In this document: positions 1 to 10,246 of the stretch, piece by piece | Layout: every line of letters begins with the position of its first letter | Numbering within the stretch: position 1 is the first letter of the stretch | NCBI GenBank assembly: GCA_018350325.1 | Contig: JAEVLN010000017.1 | Location: forward strand, 558,001-622,000 | Direction: 5' to 3' | Length of the DNA stretch: 64,000 nucleotides | Source of the DNA: Globodera rostochiensis | Lineage: Eukaryota > Nematoda > Chromadorea > Rhabditida > Heteroderidae | The notes under the pieces: generated by a model | Told to the model about the DNA's origin: nothing | Databases searched by the model: none | Seen by the model: only the letters and a program-made list of their open reading frames with translations | Made by a program: the position numbers and the translations under genes

Positions 1-662
1 CCGCCGCTGGGGCCTCCACAGCTGACGCCGAGGACAATGCCTCCTCCGCCTCCGCTTCCGCCACCACCGCAGCCGCCTCCACCGCCACCGCAACCTCCTC
101 CGCAACCGCCACCACAACCTCCTCCGCCACCACCGCAGCCGCCTCCACCGCCACCGCAACCTCCGCCACACCCACCACCGCAACCTCCGCCGCAACCGCC
201 ACCACAACCTCCTCCGCCTCCACCGCCGCCGCATCCGCCTCCACTGCTGCTGCCGCCGCTAGGGCCTCCGCCGCAGCTGATGCTGAGCACAATTGCTCCC
301 CCACCACCACCTCCGCCGCTGCTGCATCCGCCTCCACCACCTCCGCCACACCCTCCACCGCATCCCCCGCCGCCTCCGCACCCGCCGCCGCAACCGCCTC
401 CGCACCCGCCTCCACATCCTCCACCGCATCCCCCGCCGCCTCCGCACCCTCCGCCGCAACCGCCTCCACTTCCGCCTCCGCCACTTCCACCACCGCTAGG
501 GCCTCCGCAACTAACACCAAGCGTAATGGCTCCACCGCCCCCTCCTCCTCCGCAACCTCCGCCACCGCCGCCACATCCGCCTCCACAACCACCACCACCA
601 CCACCACCGCAACCGCATTGACGACGCATGCGGACAGCGCTGGGAGCGAGGCTTAAGCGCAT
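1..662 (-). CDS. Possible Gly/Cys-rich exon, runs off left edge
   Basis: The sequence is a CCN-type low-complexity tract open on both strands. On the minus strand one frame is open from an ATG at 662 to position 1 with no stop, giving Gly-Gly-Gly-Cys runs broken three times by a hydrophobic motif (AIVLGVSCGGP-like, near 15-45, 260-300 and 498-533). Differences between these copies are conservative in the minus frame (V/I, G/S, G/A) but less so in the plus frame (T/M, P/L, R/S), so minus is favoured. Wobble position is the same in both frames, so it does not discriminate. No family is recognised. It could equally be non-coding satellite or a plus-strand proline-rich exon ending at 621. Confidence 0.35.
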   Translation of the reverse strand, partial: MRLSLAPSAVRMRRQCGCGGGGGGGCGGGCGGGGGGCGGGGGGGAITLGVSCGGPSGGGSGGGGSGGGCGGGCGGGGGCGGGCGGGCGGGCGGGCGGGGGCGGGCGGGGGGGCSSGGGGGGGAIVLSISCGGGPSGGSSSGGGCGGGGGGGGCGGGCGGGCGGGCGGGCGGGGGGCGGGGGGCGGGCGGGCGGGGGGCGGGGSGGGGGIVLGVSCGGPSG

Positions 663-3544
663 TCTTTTGAATTTTGTTTGGCGGTGTTTGCACAATGCCA
701 ACTCACTCGGACCCGCCGCTCATCAGCAAAGAGTGGGCCATTCCGGCGCCCAAAAGAAGGAGCACAAAGACACTACACCTCGTCATGGCTGCTTAAAGGT
801 GAGCGTGTGTGAAATTGGCAACAAGAACTGTTACCTCTGATGCTTTCTGTTTGTCCTTTGAAAGAATGAGGGACCAGTTGATGCTGCCCTAAGCCGTCCT
901 GGCCCTTTTATAGTGTCCTGCTTGCTCTCTGTGGCCGGCTGAAGGATATTAATCAGTCGTCGGTCGGTCGCTGTTGGATGAAACCGATTCGATTTGGCCC
1001 GTTAGACGGGTTTTGGCCCAATTGCGCACTCATAAAAAGGCGCTCCGCTTCTGACAACGGCTTGTGTGACCTCTTCTTCCGCCCGCCCGCCCACCCGAAT
1101 ATCCGTCCTTTCACTTTCCCGTTTTATTGCCCCCCCCCTCACCCAAACACAGACCTTTCACTGATTTCTCATTGATAAACGCTCCAATGTTTCATAAATT
1201 TGATTTTAAATTAACCAATTTTTTCTTTGCCTAATTTCGTATGATGAAATATTATGAATTATGACTAACATTCAAGCTTATTTCTTACTATAATTTGCTT
1301 TTTATGCATTATGTTATGAATTAATAATATCCCATAAAAGTTGTGTTTGTTCTCATTGTTTGGATTGCTCCCCGACTTGTTGGGACTCACCCCCGCGCCC
1401 CCCCCCCCCGACATATTGCCCCCGAAGGGTCGGGGAGCAGCCCGAGTCCGAACAATTCAAATGCATTTCGATGTCTCAAATGCTTCTTAGCCATTCATAT
1501 TTCTTCATCGGCTGTCCCGGAATAATATTCGCCGAAGAAGACGAAGGCGATGTGGCTGAACATAGCTATGGCCCACAACTAAATAAGTAAATAATATATT
1601 TTAACTTATTTTAATTCATTTTTGTTTAATATGTGTTTAATATTTGATTGATCTATGTAGTTAGTGCCGTTGTATAAATATATTAGCTTGTTTTGTTAGT
1701 TTGTCGTAATTTTTCTTTTTGATTTTCCAGGCTTTTCTGTTTTTGATTTTTCATTTATTATCAGCTTAAACAAAATTAACTTAATTTTATTATTTTAGTT
1801 GACCTGAAAAGCTTCGGCATAAAACTGAAAAAAGTAATCCACGACAATTTGCAGTCTAGAAGTGTACATTTGGTGCGCAAATTGCAAATGAATGCGAAAA
1901 GACAAAAATGTATTAGCGTTTTTCTTAATTTGTATGTAATTAGTAGGAGGGGAGGGCAAGGGAAGTTTCCATTTTGCAAACCAGTTTTTACATCAATCAC
2001 AGAGACAATATAATTAACAATGGCCGCTGAGGGGGCCATTTTGTTTATTTCTTCTCAAATAAAAATTCATAAAATTGAAAAGGAAATTTACTGATTTATT
2101 GGCGGCACAAAAGGCCTAAGTAAAATGAGAGTCAAACCTGAAACTCCTAAGCACAAACCGCTGTGTTGGTTTGTTGAATTCTTCTAACATAAAATTTCTC
2201 AAAAATAATTTTTAAAATAACGATTTTTAGTGATTTACCTATTTCTCTTTGTTTCGGAAAATGATGGCGCTGAACCCCCGAGTGTTTAATATTTTTTCAC
2301 AATTAACTTCATGGAAAGAAAACAAAATTTTTTTTTAATTTTCAGATTTTTAAAATATTAAGGTAACCTAGAAATTTTTTGTTTTTGCTTCAGCGAATTT
2401 ATTCAACATTAAAAAAAATCAACAAATAAATGTTGGTGTCAAAAAATAGAGAAAAATAAGGAGCATTTAAATAAAAATTAATTTTTTGAAAAAGTCTCGG
2501 CCCGAGAAAAGTTGATTTATTTTTAATTTGTTTGATCATTTTTTGCTCTTCCGTGAACAAATTCGATCAAAATTGCAAAATTTTCTCGGTGGCGTCTATC
2601 GGCACCGCCGACCCCCGTTCAAACTAAGCCAAAAACTTAAAAATCCTGCCACAGAACAAACAAGCCGAAATGCTGATTTTCTTGACCTCAAGCTTTCCAA
2701 ACTCAATTATAAAATGTTGATAAATTACTCTAAAAAAGGTACCAAAAAAGTACCGACAACTTTTTCTCGGTACTTTTTAGTAGCGGCACTTTATCGAATC
2801 AGCTCGACGAGAGGAATCGAATGGTATATCATTCCCTGATTAAATAGTTATTCCTAAGTATTTAGCATTTTTAGTGTTGGAGACACTTGTGAACGACGTG
2901 GAATTGCATTCCGAATACGTCAGTGGAACAAAACAATTGGCTCTGATCGGTGAACATTATGCCATTTTTGAAAAAACCAATCAATCCAATTTTCAAGGAG
3001 ATTGACACACACAAATTTGCTGCATTGAATTCACGGAATGAAGAATTGTTATTAAATCAAATCATCACCATTTATATAATTTCGTCAACGATATTTGCTG
3101 CAACAGCCACAATTTCGATCAAAGACTAAAACTCAAGTTTATTTGAGTGTTATGCCATTTAAAACACCCAATTCATCCATTCTTCGTTAAAAAATAGCAT
3201 GATTAGCCATATAATACGTGAAAGCATAAAAACTGTTTAAAGTTGGATATTTGGTGGTAATGGGAATCCATTCGGATTGACGAGGTTTACAAAGTGATTG
3301 CTCAACAGTCTCAGTACTTAAAATGCCAGTCTGTTAACAAATTTTTGGAAAAAATACATGACAAAATAGAATTTTTGTAGTTGCCATTCCATTCGACTTT
3401 TAAACACTAACTTAAGGCGTGGGCATATAATTCGATAACAGACTGTAAGTATGTAGTTCCCAGTATCGTCTCTCATCCAGTTTCCGGGCTCGAATTTACT
3501 ATCATGAACTTTGGAAGCCATCACAAAAACAAGATTCTCATTGA
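663..3544. other. Intergenic, AT-rich, no convincing gene
   Basis: I see no exon chain with splice sites here. There are short C runs (about 1131 and 1398), long A/T stretches, and one copy of the interspersed TATCGGCACCGCC repeat near 2576-2616. A short open frame at 1360-1590 (plus) has mixed composition and no recognisable family. Confidence 0.5.
2576..2616. repeat. TATCGGCACCGCC interspersed repeat, copy 1
   Basis: The core is a GC-rich near-palindrome (GGTGGCGTCTATCGGCACC) preceded by AAATTTTCTC and followed by a C-rich stretch. Related copies lie near 8951-9060, 9346-9365 with 9674-9700, 9497-9535 and 60611-60690. The upstream AAATCTCTTAACAAA is shared by two of these, so the family is longer than the core. 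Its class is unknown. Confidence 0.6.
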
Positions 3545-6500
3545 TCAAGCGCAGAAACTCAGCTGGTCCAGGAACTCGTCCAACTGTTTGATTGTTTCCG
3601 TTTCGAGGTCCTTCATTGTCTCCAGCAGAGCGACTTTGAGGCGTTCTGAAACAAACGTCAAATATAAGCCAAATTTTAACAGTTCGTGTCGAACTAACTA
3701 CCTTCAAGCGAGCGGTCCTTGGCTATCAGTTTGTTCACCACCAGTCCGTACGCCTCGCAATCGTTTCGATAACTCTGAAACGGTGAACGATAAATTTTTG
3801 CATGGAAACCCGTAGTGATGCACGAGACCCAAAATTTACCGAGACTCGAGAGTCGAGACCGAGACCGAGACTTGACCCCGAGACTCGAGACCGAGACTTG
3901 ACCCCGAGACTCGAGACCGAGACCGAGACCCAATAAACCCGAGAAATTTCTCGAGTCGAGACTCGAGACCGAGACTTTTTTGAAAATTTTTTAATTTTTT
4001 GGTTCAAAAATTTGGAAAAATCAAAAAATTTTTGCAATTTTTATTAAAGGGTTTTGCAGGGACCAGCGGTGCTGGCAGGCGCCGCAGCGAACAAGAATTT
4101 ATTTAGTTTAAATTTAGGAGTGTATTTTGGGTTACCGTATTACCTCTTGTAATTCCACATGTGGAATTATTTTTCAACCTCCTCAGAAAGGGCGGAATTA
4201 TTAGAGAGTGTGGAATTATCAGAGAGTGTGGACTGGGCCGCAAATGTCGGGCCGCAAATGTCTATTTTGTTTTAAGCCGCAAATGTCTGGGCCGCAAATG
4301 TCTACACACCAAAAATAACTACCGAATTTAATTATGGGAATAGAACCGCCGATACATAAGTTACGATATAGAGCTTAACCACTGAGTCATAAGAGGATCC
4401 AACGGATGCGCTGTGCAAAGGATTTATTTAAAGGATTTTTAAATTTGATTTGTCATTATGTTTTTCAAATCTAAGCTTTGAATTCTAAACAAATTCTCTC
4501 CAAAAATGCCATCTTTACCAGTGCAAAAAAGTCTCGTTTTCCGAGACTAAAAACCCGAGAGTCGAGACCGAGACCCAAAAAACCCGAGAAATTTCTCGAG
4601 TCGAGACTCGAGACCGAGACTCTCGTGCATCACTAGAAACCCGGCGACATTTTTTTGCACGTTTTGAAAATCCTTTTTAAGAACCCCCAAAGGTTCGTTA
4701 TGTCACAGACCAATTCCAATTGTCGCTTTCTTTTGCTGATACGCTCCCGAAGTTCTGGCGTCATTTTGGCTATTTTCTCCTCCCGTTTCTCCTCGGTAAG
4801 CCCTTTTCGGGACAACAAACTGAGACGAAGGTGCCCTATGTGATCCTCCTCCTCCTCTTGAGCTTTATAACGCACATCTTGTAGAATTGCGCGCTAAATA
4901 TAAAATGGATGTTTAAAATATCGGAAAACTAAAGACAAAAAAAATACAAGAAAAACTGTCAATGGTTGAACTGCATATCAAATAATACGAAATAATTGTT
5001 GGAACTAAATAAAAAACGTTTCGCTATTTATAAACCACTACCTGGATTTCCCTAAAGTTGTTGAGGGGCAGCCCAGGCTCTTGAATTGTCATAGGGTTGA
5101 AGAAGTTCGCTGTGACTGAAGGGGACTCATTTGTTGTCACTGTCGGCATTGGTAGATTGCGAAGCATCGGCTGAGAAGGTGGCGGAGGCGACGATGTCCG
5201 AAAATTCGAAGGTTCTTAAAGAGAATAGAAAAATTTATAATTTTTTCTAAAGAACCATTTGATCCGTTGAGATGATGGTAACCCACCAGCTCCCCAATAG
5301 GCTTGAACTTTGGCGGTGAGACATTCTTTGGCTGGAAGAACCAAAATTAGATTTTAGAATTAACTAAAAACACACATCGGACAGGTCCAACATGATGGAC
5401 TGATTGCGCAGCTCCACCTTTGGTATCATCTGCGTCTTCTGGTGAGACAATAGTGGAGCGTTTAGCAATTGCGACTGCTGCTGTTTCATCAGCATGGCGT
5501 CGTTTGTTGCAGCGGCTGCGCCAGCCAAATGGCGTTGATAAAACGGCGACGGAACAGGCGACACCAAAACATGAGGCTGTTGTTGCAAAGGCGGCTGAAC
5601 AATGGGCTGAACGGGTCCAATGAATACCTAAAGGATGGAACTGGTCGAGTTCCATAACCAAATCTCAACAGATCTGGCGCTATTTCCTTGCCTTGGGTGA
5701 CGTCTCATGTCTCAATTTTTTTCTCCCATTCGCCTCCCCCTCGTCGTCCTCTTCTCCGCCAATTTCCATGTCCGATCCAGAGTGAGGCTGGCGATACTCT
5801 GCAGAAAATGGCGACAAATGTTTGCTGCGTCGCTGTCGCTTTTCCTTCTTCCGCTTCTCTCTTTTTGACTTTTTGGGCGGCGGAGACGGCGAAAGTGCGC
5901 GTAGCGGAGAAAGACGCTCTTTCTTCTGCAAAATAACAAAAAGGATTATAAGGGAATAAGGGTGCGAAAAAGTTTTCTAAAATAATGTTTTGAGCTATCT
6001 GATTCAACTCCGATTAGTTCAGACAGACAAATTGTTGAAGTTGGATCAGAAACTACTCTCTCTGTAAATACCACATCAAAATCGCAGTATTCCAATGATT
6101 TCTCGCGATCCAAATGGGAAGCGGGTCCGCCACCGACTCCTCGACCTTCGGCCATCGAAGAAAGGGAACGGCTGCGCGAGTGCGACTGGGCAGAGCGCGA
6201 GCGGCTCATTGAACGACGACGACCATTAATACGCGACTCGTGTGACGCAACGGATGCCGAACGACTCCGCCCGTCGTCTACACGTTCTGGCGACCGAGTG
6301 GGCGACCTTTTAAAAGTAGCTTCAGTTTTAACCTTTAACCGATTCCGGACGTATGCGCTAATGCCAAACCTTGATCGGCCGCGTTCGCGACCCCTGAAAC
6401 GGTCTTCGTCTCTGCGAAAGTCGCCACGTCCGCGAAAACGACTTGGTCGAATGCCTTAACAATAATAAACAATTTCAAAATCGAATATAGAAAGATCAAA

Positions 6501-7719
6501 CCTTGTTTCGCGCAGTGGGCTAAATATCGGCGAATGTCACGAAACCAAGACATTTCAACCTTGTAGCCAAGCAACTCCCCATCTGTAGAAAATCTAAAAA
6601 TTTTACCATTTAAACGAATGAAAATTAACGGGTACATGAGTTTGTTAGAAACCGCATCCCTTTTTAACCCCATGAGAAAGCACCAAACATTTAAATATTT
6701 TAGGTCTAATCAAAACACAATCAATGTATACCTTTCCATGACATCGCGAGCGGAAACTTTGCTGTCAAAACGCACTGCAACGTACAACTTGGTGCGGTCG
6801 GGCGACACTTTGACAAAGTCGAAGGTGCATGAGCCGAAGTCCTTCTCGAAAAAATCGCTAAAATTTGTCGCATTATTTTATGCTCAAATCTCAAAATATA
6901 CGTGAAGATTTACTGAAAGCCTAAAAAAAGTCCCGACAACTTACCCCGCTCATCCATTGCATATAAAATTTGCATAATAATCAATCAATCGACAAATCGA
7001 TCAATACACCAACAGTCCACAACCATTGATAACCAAAATTGGCACCAATTTAGTTAGAAGCAGGGAACAACGATGTGAATCTCTTCTTCTATTTGTGTCA
7101 ACACCATCAATTTTAACCGCGAAATCCAAACTCAGCGAGACATTCAGTCAAAGTTCGGATTCGGAGTGGCAATTCCCATCGAAAGCTAATGCAAATGGTG
7201 GTAAAATGTGTTGCGATAGACCCATCAGCTATTTGGTTGGATAATACGAGCGTGTAAATTGGTGGAGGAAATTGTTGATAAAATTTGGTAATTCAAATGC
7301 AATGGCCGTAGGAAGAGCTATATGTTTGTGTGTGTTAAGCCCATAACGGTCAATACGTTGATGGAAACTACAGAAATAATAAAGACAAGTCAAAAAATGA
7401 AGCAATGAAAGAGAAGAAAGGACCTCCTGGAGAAATTCGGTAGGGCTAAGGCATAAATACGCCTGAACTGTTTTATTATTGCATGAGTTTGATTCAATTT
7501 TGTTGAAAAAAGCGGGAGGTCAAGTTAATTGGCGCTCTGAAAAATATAAGAATTTACCGAATCTCATCGGTGCTCATATTTCCGGGCAGACCGCGAATAA
7601 AAACAGTATGCTGAAAAGGGCGTGTTCATAAGTCTTTTTGTAAATTATGTCAAACAAAAAAACCAAACCTGACTCTCGGGCACTTCGCGCTCATTGATTC
7701 TTCCACTTCCACGATACAT
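3545..7719 (-). CDS. RRM and SR-rich RNA-binding protein, 13 exons
   Basis: Exons (minus): 7719-7669, 7610-7558, 6857-6732, 6593-6502, 6454-6370, 6306-6072, 5925-5692, 5627-5376, 5331-5283, 5214-5042, 4893-4711, 3774-3702, 3645-3545. All join in phase to give 568 residues. Residues 18-107 form one RRM with RNP2-like VFIRGL and RNP1-like KLYVAVRF. Then come an Arg/Gly stretch (108-136), an SR-rich stretch (137-214), a Lys/Arg-rich segment (215-292), a Gln/Pro region (293-450) and charged helical segments to the end. The family suggests a nuclear splicing or mRNA-processing factor; no specific orthologue is recognised. Exon 7 ends in a GC donor (AAG|GCAAGG). The ATG follows TTTCAG directly, as at a trans-splice acceptor or 5' UTR intron. 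Intron 11 carries a MITE. The exon 6 and exon 11 donors are the least certain. Confidence 0.82.
3813..4635. mobile_element. hAT-like MITE, copy A, with 26-bp minisatellite
   Basis: The ends are inverted: TAGTGATGCACGAGA on the left and TCTCGTGCATCACTA on the right. They are flanked by a perfect 8-bp direct repeat GAAACCCG (3805-3812 and 4636-4643). An 8-bp target duplication and TAGTG-type ends fit the hAT superfamily. Both ends carry 26-bp units of the GAGACCGAGACTTGACCCCG type. The 500-bp centre has a tRNA-like stretch (about 4320-4400, minus), four GGGCCGCAAATGTC units (4230-4305), and a diverged relative of the element at 10972. No transposase frame is seen, so it is non-autonomous. It sits in intron 11 of the RRM gene. 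Confidence 0.88.
4325..4400 (-). repeat. tRNA-like remnant inside MITE copy A
   Basis: On the minus strand there is a box-A-like TGACTCAGTGGTTAAGC followed at tRNA-like spacing by a box-B-like GGTTCTATTCC. I cannot build a good acceptor stem, so I read it as a tRNA-derived SINE fragment or dead tRNA, not a functional gene. Confidence 0.35.
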
Positions 7720-8100
7720 CTGAAATAGAACCATTATTTTGTTTAATGAAGCACTGACTGTCATGCGTTGGTCAACCTTGGACAAAAAAGGACTTACTTA
7801 AGGGAAATTTGTCTCCGATTCCAAAAATATGCCCAATTTTTGTCCGTTTTCCCTAATTTGTAATATTATTAAAAACCTTGTCAATTGGTTTTCTCTGTTC
7901 TTCGTTTCAATAACCACAAAGATGCAGAACGGCACAAACCTCACAAAGAATGGATTTCTGTTTCGTAATAACAAAAAAAAGGGCTGATTGTAAAACACAG
8001 CTTTGAAAGTCAACGGCTGAAATTAATAAAGATTTGTATAACTTTTTTTTTGTCTGAATAAGCGTAAAAGTCTTCGATGGACCGTGAAGTACCAAACATG
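7720..8100. other. Upstream flank of the RRM gene
   Basis: AT-rich sequence. A polypyrimidine-rich stretch ending TTTCAG abuts the RRM start codon on the minus strand. I see no other gene. Confidence 0.4.
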
Positions 8101-8107
8101 CGCGCTA

Positions 8108-8563
8108 GAGACCGACCTGGACCTTGGTACAGGCCTGGATTTTTCCTGTACCCAGAGTCCAGGTCCAGTGGAGCCTCCGCGACCTTGGATTTTTCCTGGA
8201 CTTTGGTCCAAGAAATCAAGTCCAGGCACCTCCCTAAAATCCAGATCCAGGGTCGGGTCCAGGCATAAAAAACCTGGATTTCCTGGATTAAAAATACACC
8301 CCTAACACAGCGCGTCATTTTTGCATTTTACCCGAAATAATGTTAATATATTGTTTTCTAGGGATGGTGAAAATTTAAGATGGATCCGCCGTATTTAAAT
8401 GAAGTTAAGCGTATCGAAGTGCGGGATGGTCAAAATATTTGTTAAAAAGGTGAGAGAGAACGCCAAAAGAAGAGAACGGTTAGAGAAAGATAGGGAAAAG
8501 CGAGAGACTACACTGTCTACCTTAAACGGTAATAAAATGCAAAAATGACGCGCTGTGCCCTAA
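8108..8563. repeat. Two abutting inverted-repeat elements
   Basis: 8108-8300 is built of CCAGGTCC/CCTGGATTT motifs in both orientations, and a related piece recurs at 9730-9850, including AGGGGTGTATTTTTAATCC. 8302-8563 has inverted ends ACAGCGCGTCATTTTTGCAT (left) and its complement (right, about 8534-8556). No clean target duplication is visible where the two abut. Confidence 0.55.
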
Positions 8564-8680
8564 AGATTGTGTTTCTAAGCAATAAACAGCAGAAATTTTG
8601 GTGGATTTTACCCGCAAATTTAAAATTTTTGAGAGAACGCCAAATTTCTAAATATTTGAAAGTTTATTTTGGATTTTGAT

Positions 8681-9267
8681 TAGAGTAGGCCGGGACCGGG
8701 ATCCCGACCGGGATCGGTCGGGATTATCCCGCTTTTTGGAATCCCTATCTTACGGAGGTGTAAACAATTCTAAAAATTATTTTAACTTTTTTCAATTTTT
8801 AAAAATATTTTAGATTAGTTTTTATCATTTTTTGTTGGACGAAATCAAAAAACCAAAGGGGGGGGGGGGCTTTGTTTTGCAACATTTCCAATGCCGGACC
8901 CTTACCACTTCTAAAAAGCTTCAAAAAATATCTGTATTTTTTTAAATTTTGGTTGAAAATCTCTTAACAAAATTCATTAAAATTTCTAAAATTTCTCGGT
9001 GGCGCCTATCGGCACCGCCAACCTCCACCCCTCCCCTCCAAAAGTTAATCAGAATCTCAAAAAAATGAATGATGGATGAGGCAATAGAAGTTGAAGAAAA
9101 TGAGGAAGATATTTTTGAATAATAAAAAAAAATTTGTTTCAACATTGACCATTACAAAAAAAAATTTCCCCCATTGTCAATCCCGGTTAATCCCGATCAC
9201 GGCTTTCACGGTCCCGGTCAATCCTGGTCTCGATTTTTCCCAAAAATCCCGGTCCCGGCCTACTCTA
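8681..9267. mobile_element. TIR element TAGAGTAGGCCGGGACCGGG
   Basis: The left end TAGAGTAGGCCGGGACCGGG is matched by an inverted right end at about 9246-9267. Inside are CCCGGTC-type repeats, a G10 run (about 8860) and a copy of the TATCGGCACCGCC repeat. The immediate flanks do not match, so the target duplication is lost or one end belongs to another copy. Related GGGACCGGGAT repeats are in 17713-17893. Confidence 0.55.
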
Positions 9268-9365
9268 AATGTCAACCTTTTGTTTTGCAAAATTAATAAT
9301 TTTTTTTTGGACCAATTTTTGTAACCAAACCATCAAAAATTCTATTCGGCGGCGCCTATCGGCAC

Positions 9366-9673
9366 TAGAGCCCGGTCGAGACAAGAATCTCGTCTCGAAG
9401 TCTCGAAAAATCTCGATTGAGATTCTCGAGAAATCTCGACCTCGAGATCTCGCTCGACTAAAAATGAGCTTTACGAGATTTTTCGCATGAAAACACTGCC
9501 AGCGCCTATCGGCACCGCCGACCCCTCTCACTCCCAAAAGTGAATAAAAATTTTCTTACCGGCAGACACAAAAATCTCGAATCTCGACTGTTCCGGCTCA
9601 AGATTTTTCAAGACCCGTATTTCTCGAGAATCTCGACCTCGAGATCTCGCTCGAAGCTCAAGTCCGGGCTCTA
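9366..9673. mobile_element. hAT-like MITE TAGAGCCCGGTCGAGAC, copy 1
   Basis: The ends are TAGAGCCCGGTCGAGAC and CTCAAGTCCGGGCTCTA, with a perfect 8-bp direct repeat ATCGGCAC on both sides (9358-9365 and 9674-9681). It inserted into a copy of the TATCGGCACCGCC repeat, and a second copy of that repeat lies inside it (about 9497-9535). The interior is rich in TCTCGA-type units. A 63-bp relative lies at 46205-46267. Confidence 0.85.
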
Positions 9674-10246
9674 ATCGGCACCGCCGACCCCCTCCCCCCC
9701 CCCCCCCAAAGTAAAGCAAAACTCTCAAAAAAACCTGGACTTTCCATCTTTAGGGGTGTATTTTTAATCCAGAAAATCCAGGTTGGTTATGCCTGGATCT
9801 GGATCTTCTGGACAAAAATCCAGATCCAGGAAAGTTGCACGTCCCTGGGGCTCAAACGCGGGCCCCAACGCGGGGCCCAAACGACCTCTACTCGCTGAAA
9901 TAAAGTAAGTTTCGGCAGTTGAGTCTGGGCCTGGCGATTCGGCTCGAGGCCAGCCAATTGAGTGGCTGATACCAATTACCTAATCCCAACACTTTCGCGA
10001 GATTGCTTCTTTTTTTGCAATTAATTTGGACGCTTTTAGCACAAACAAATCCCATTTCTGCATTTAAATTCCAAATCATACATAGCATATTCTATAATTT
10101 GGTCGACAACATTAGCTTAATCAATGGTTTTGATTTGACCTTTGAATCAGAAATAGCAAATTGTCAGTCCAATGGATGAATAATTCTGTTTCATTGACGA
10201 CTTCGCGGGAATTTCCAATTTCCAAATCCCCTCCTCCGCTGGTCCG
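9674..10246. other. Repeat-rich flank upstream of the protease
   Basis: It contains the split half of the TATCGGCACC repeat, a C14-type run (about 9695), the CCTGGATC repeat piece (9730-9850) and unremarkable AT-rich sequence. I see no exon. Confidence 0.4.

Noticed and set aside
37..621. Plus-strand proline-rich protein of 194 residues
   Set aside because: Almost pure CCN composition with no flanking splice sites or non-repetitive part; the minus frame shows more conservative variation. Not excluded.
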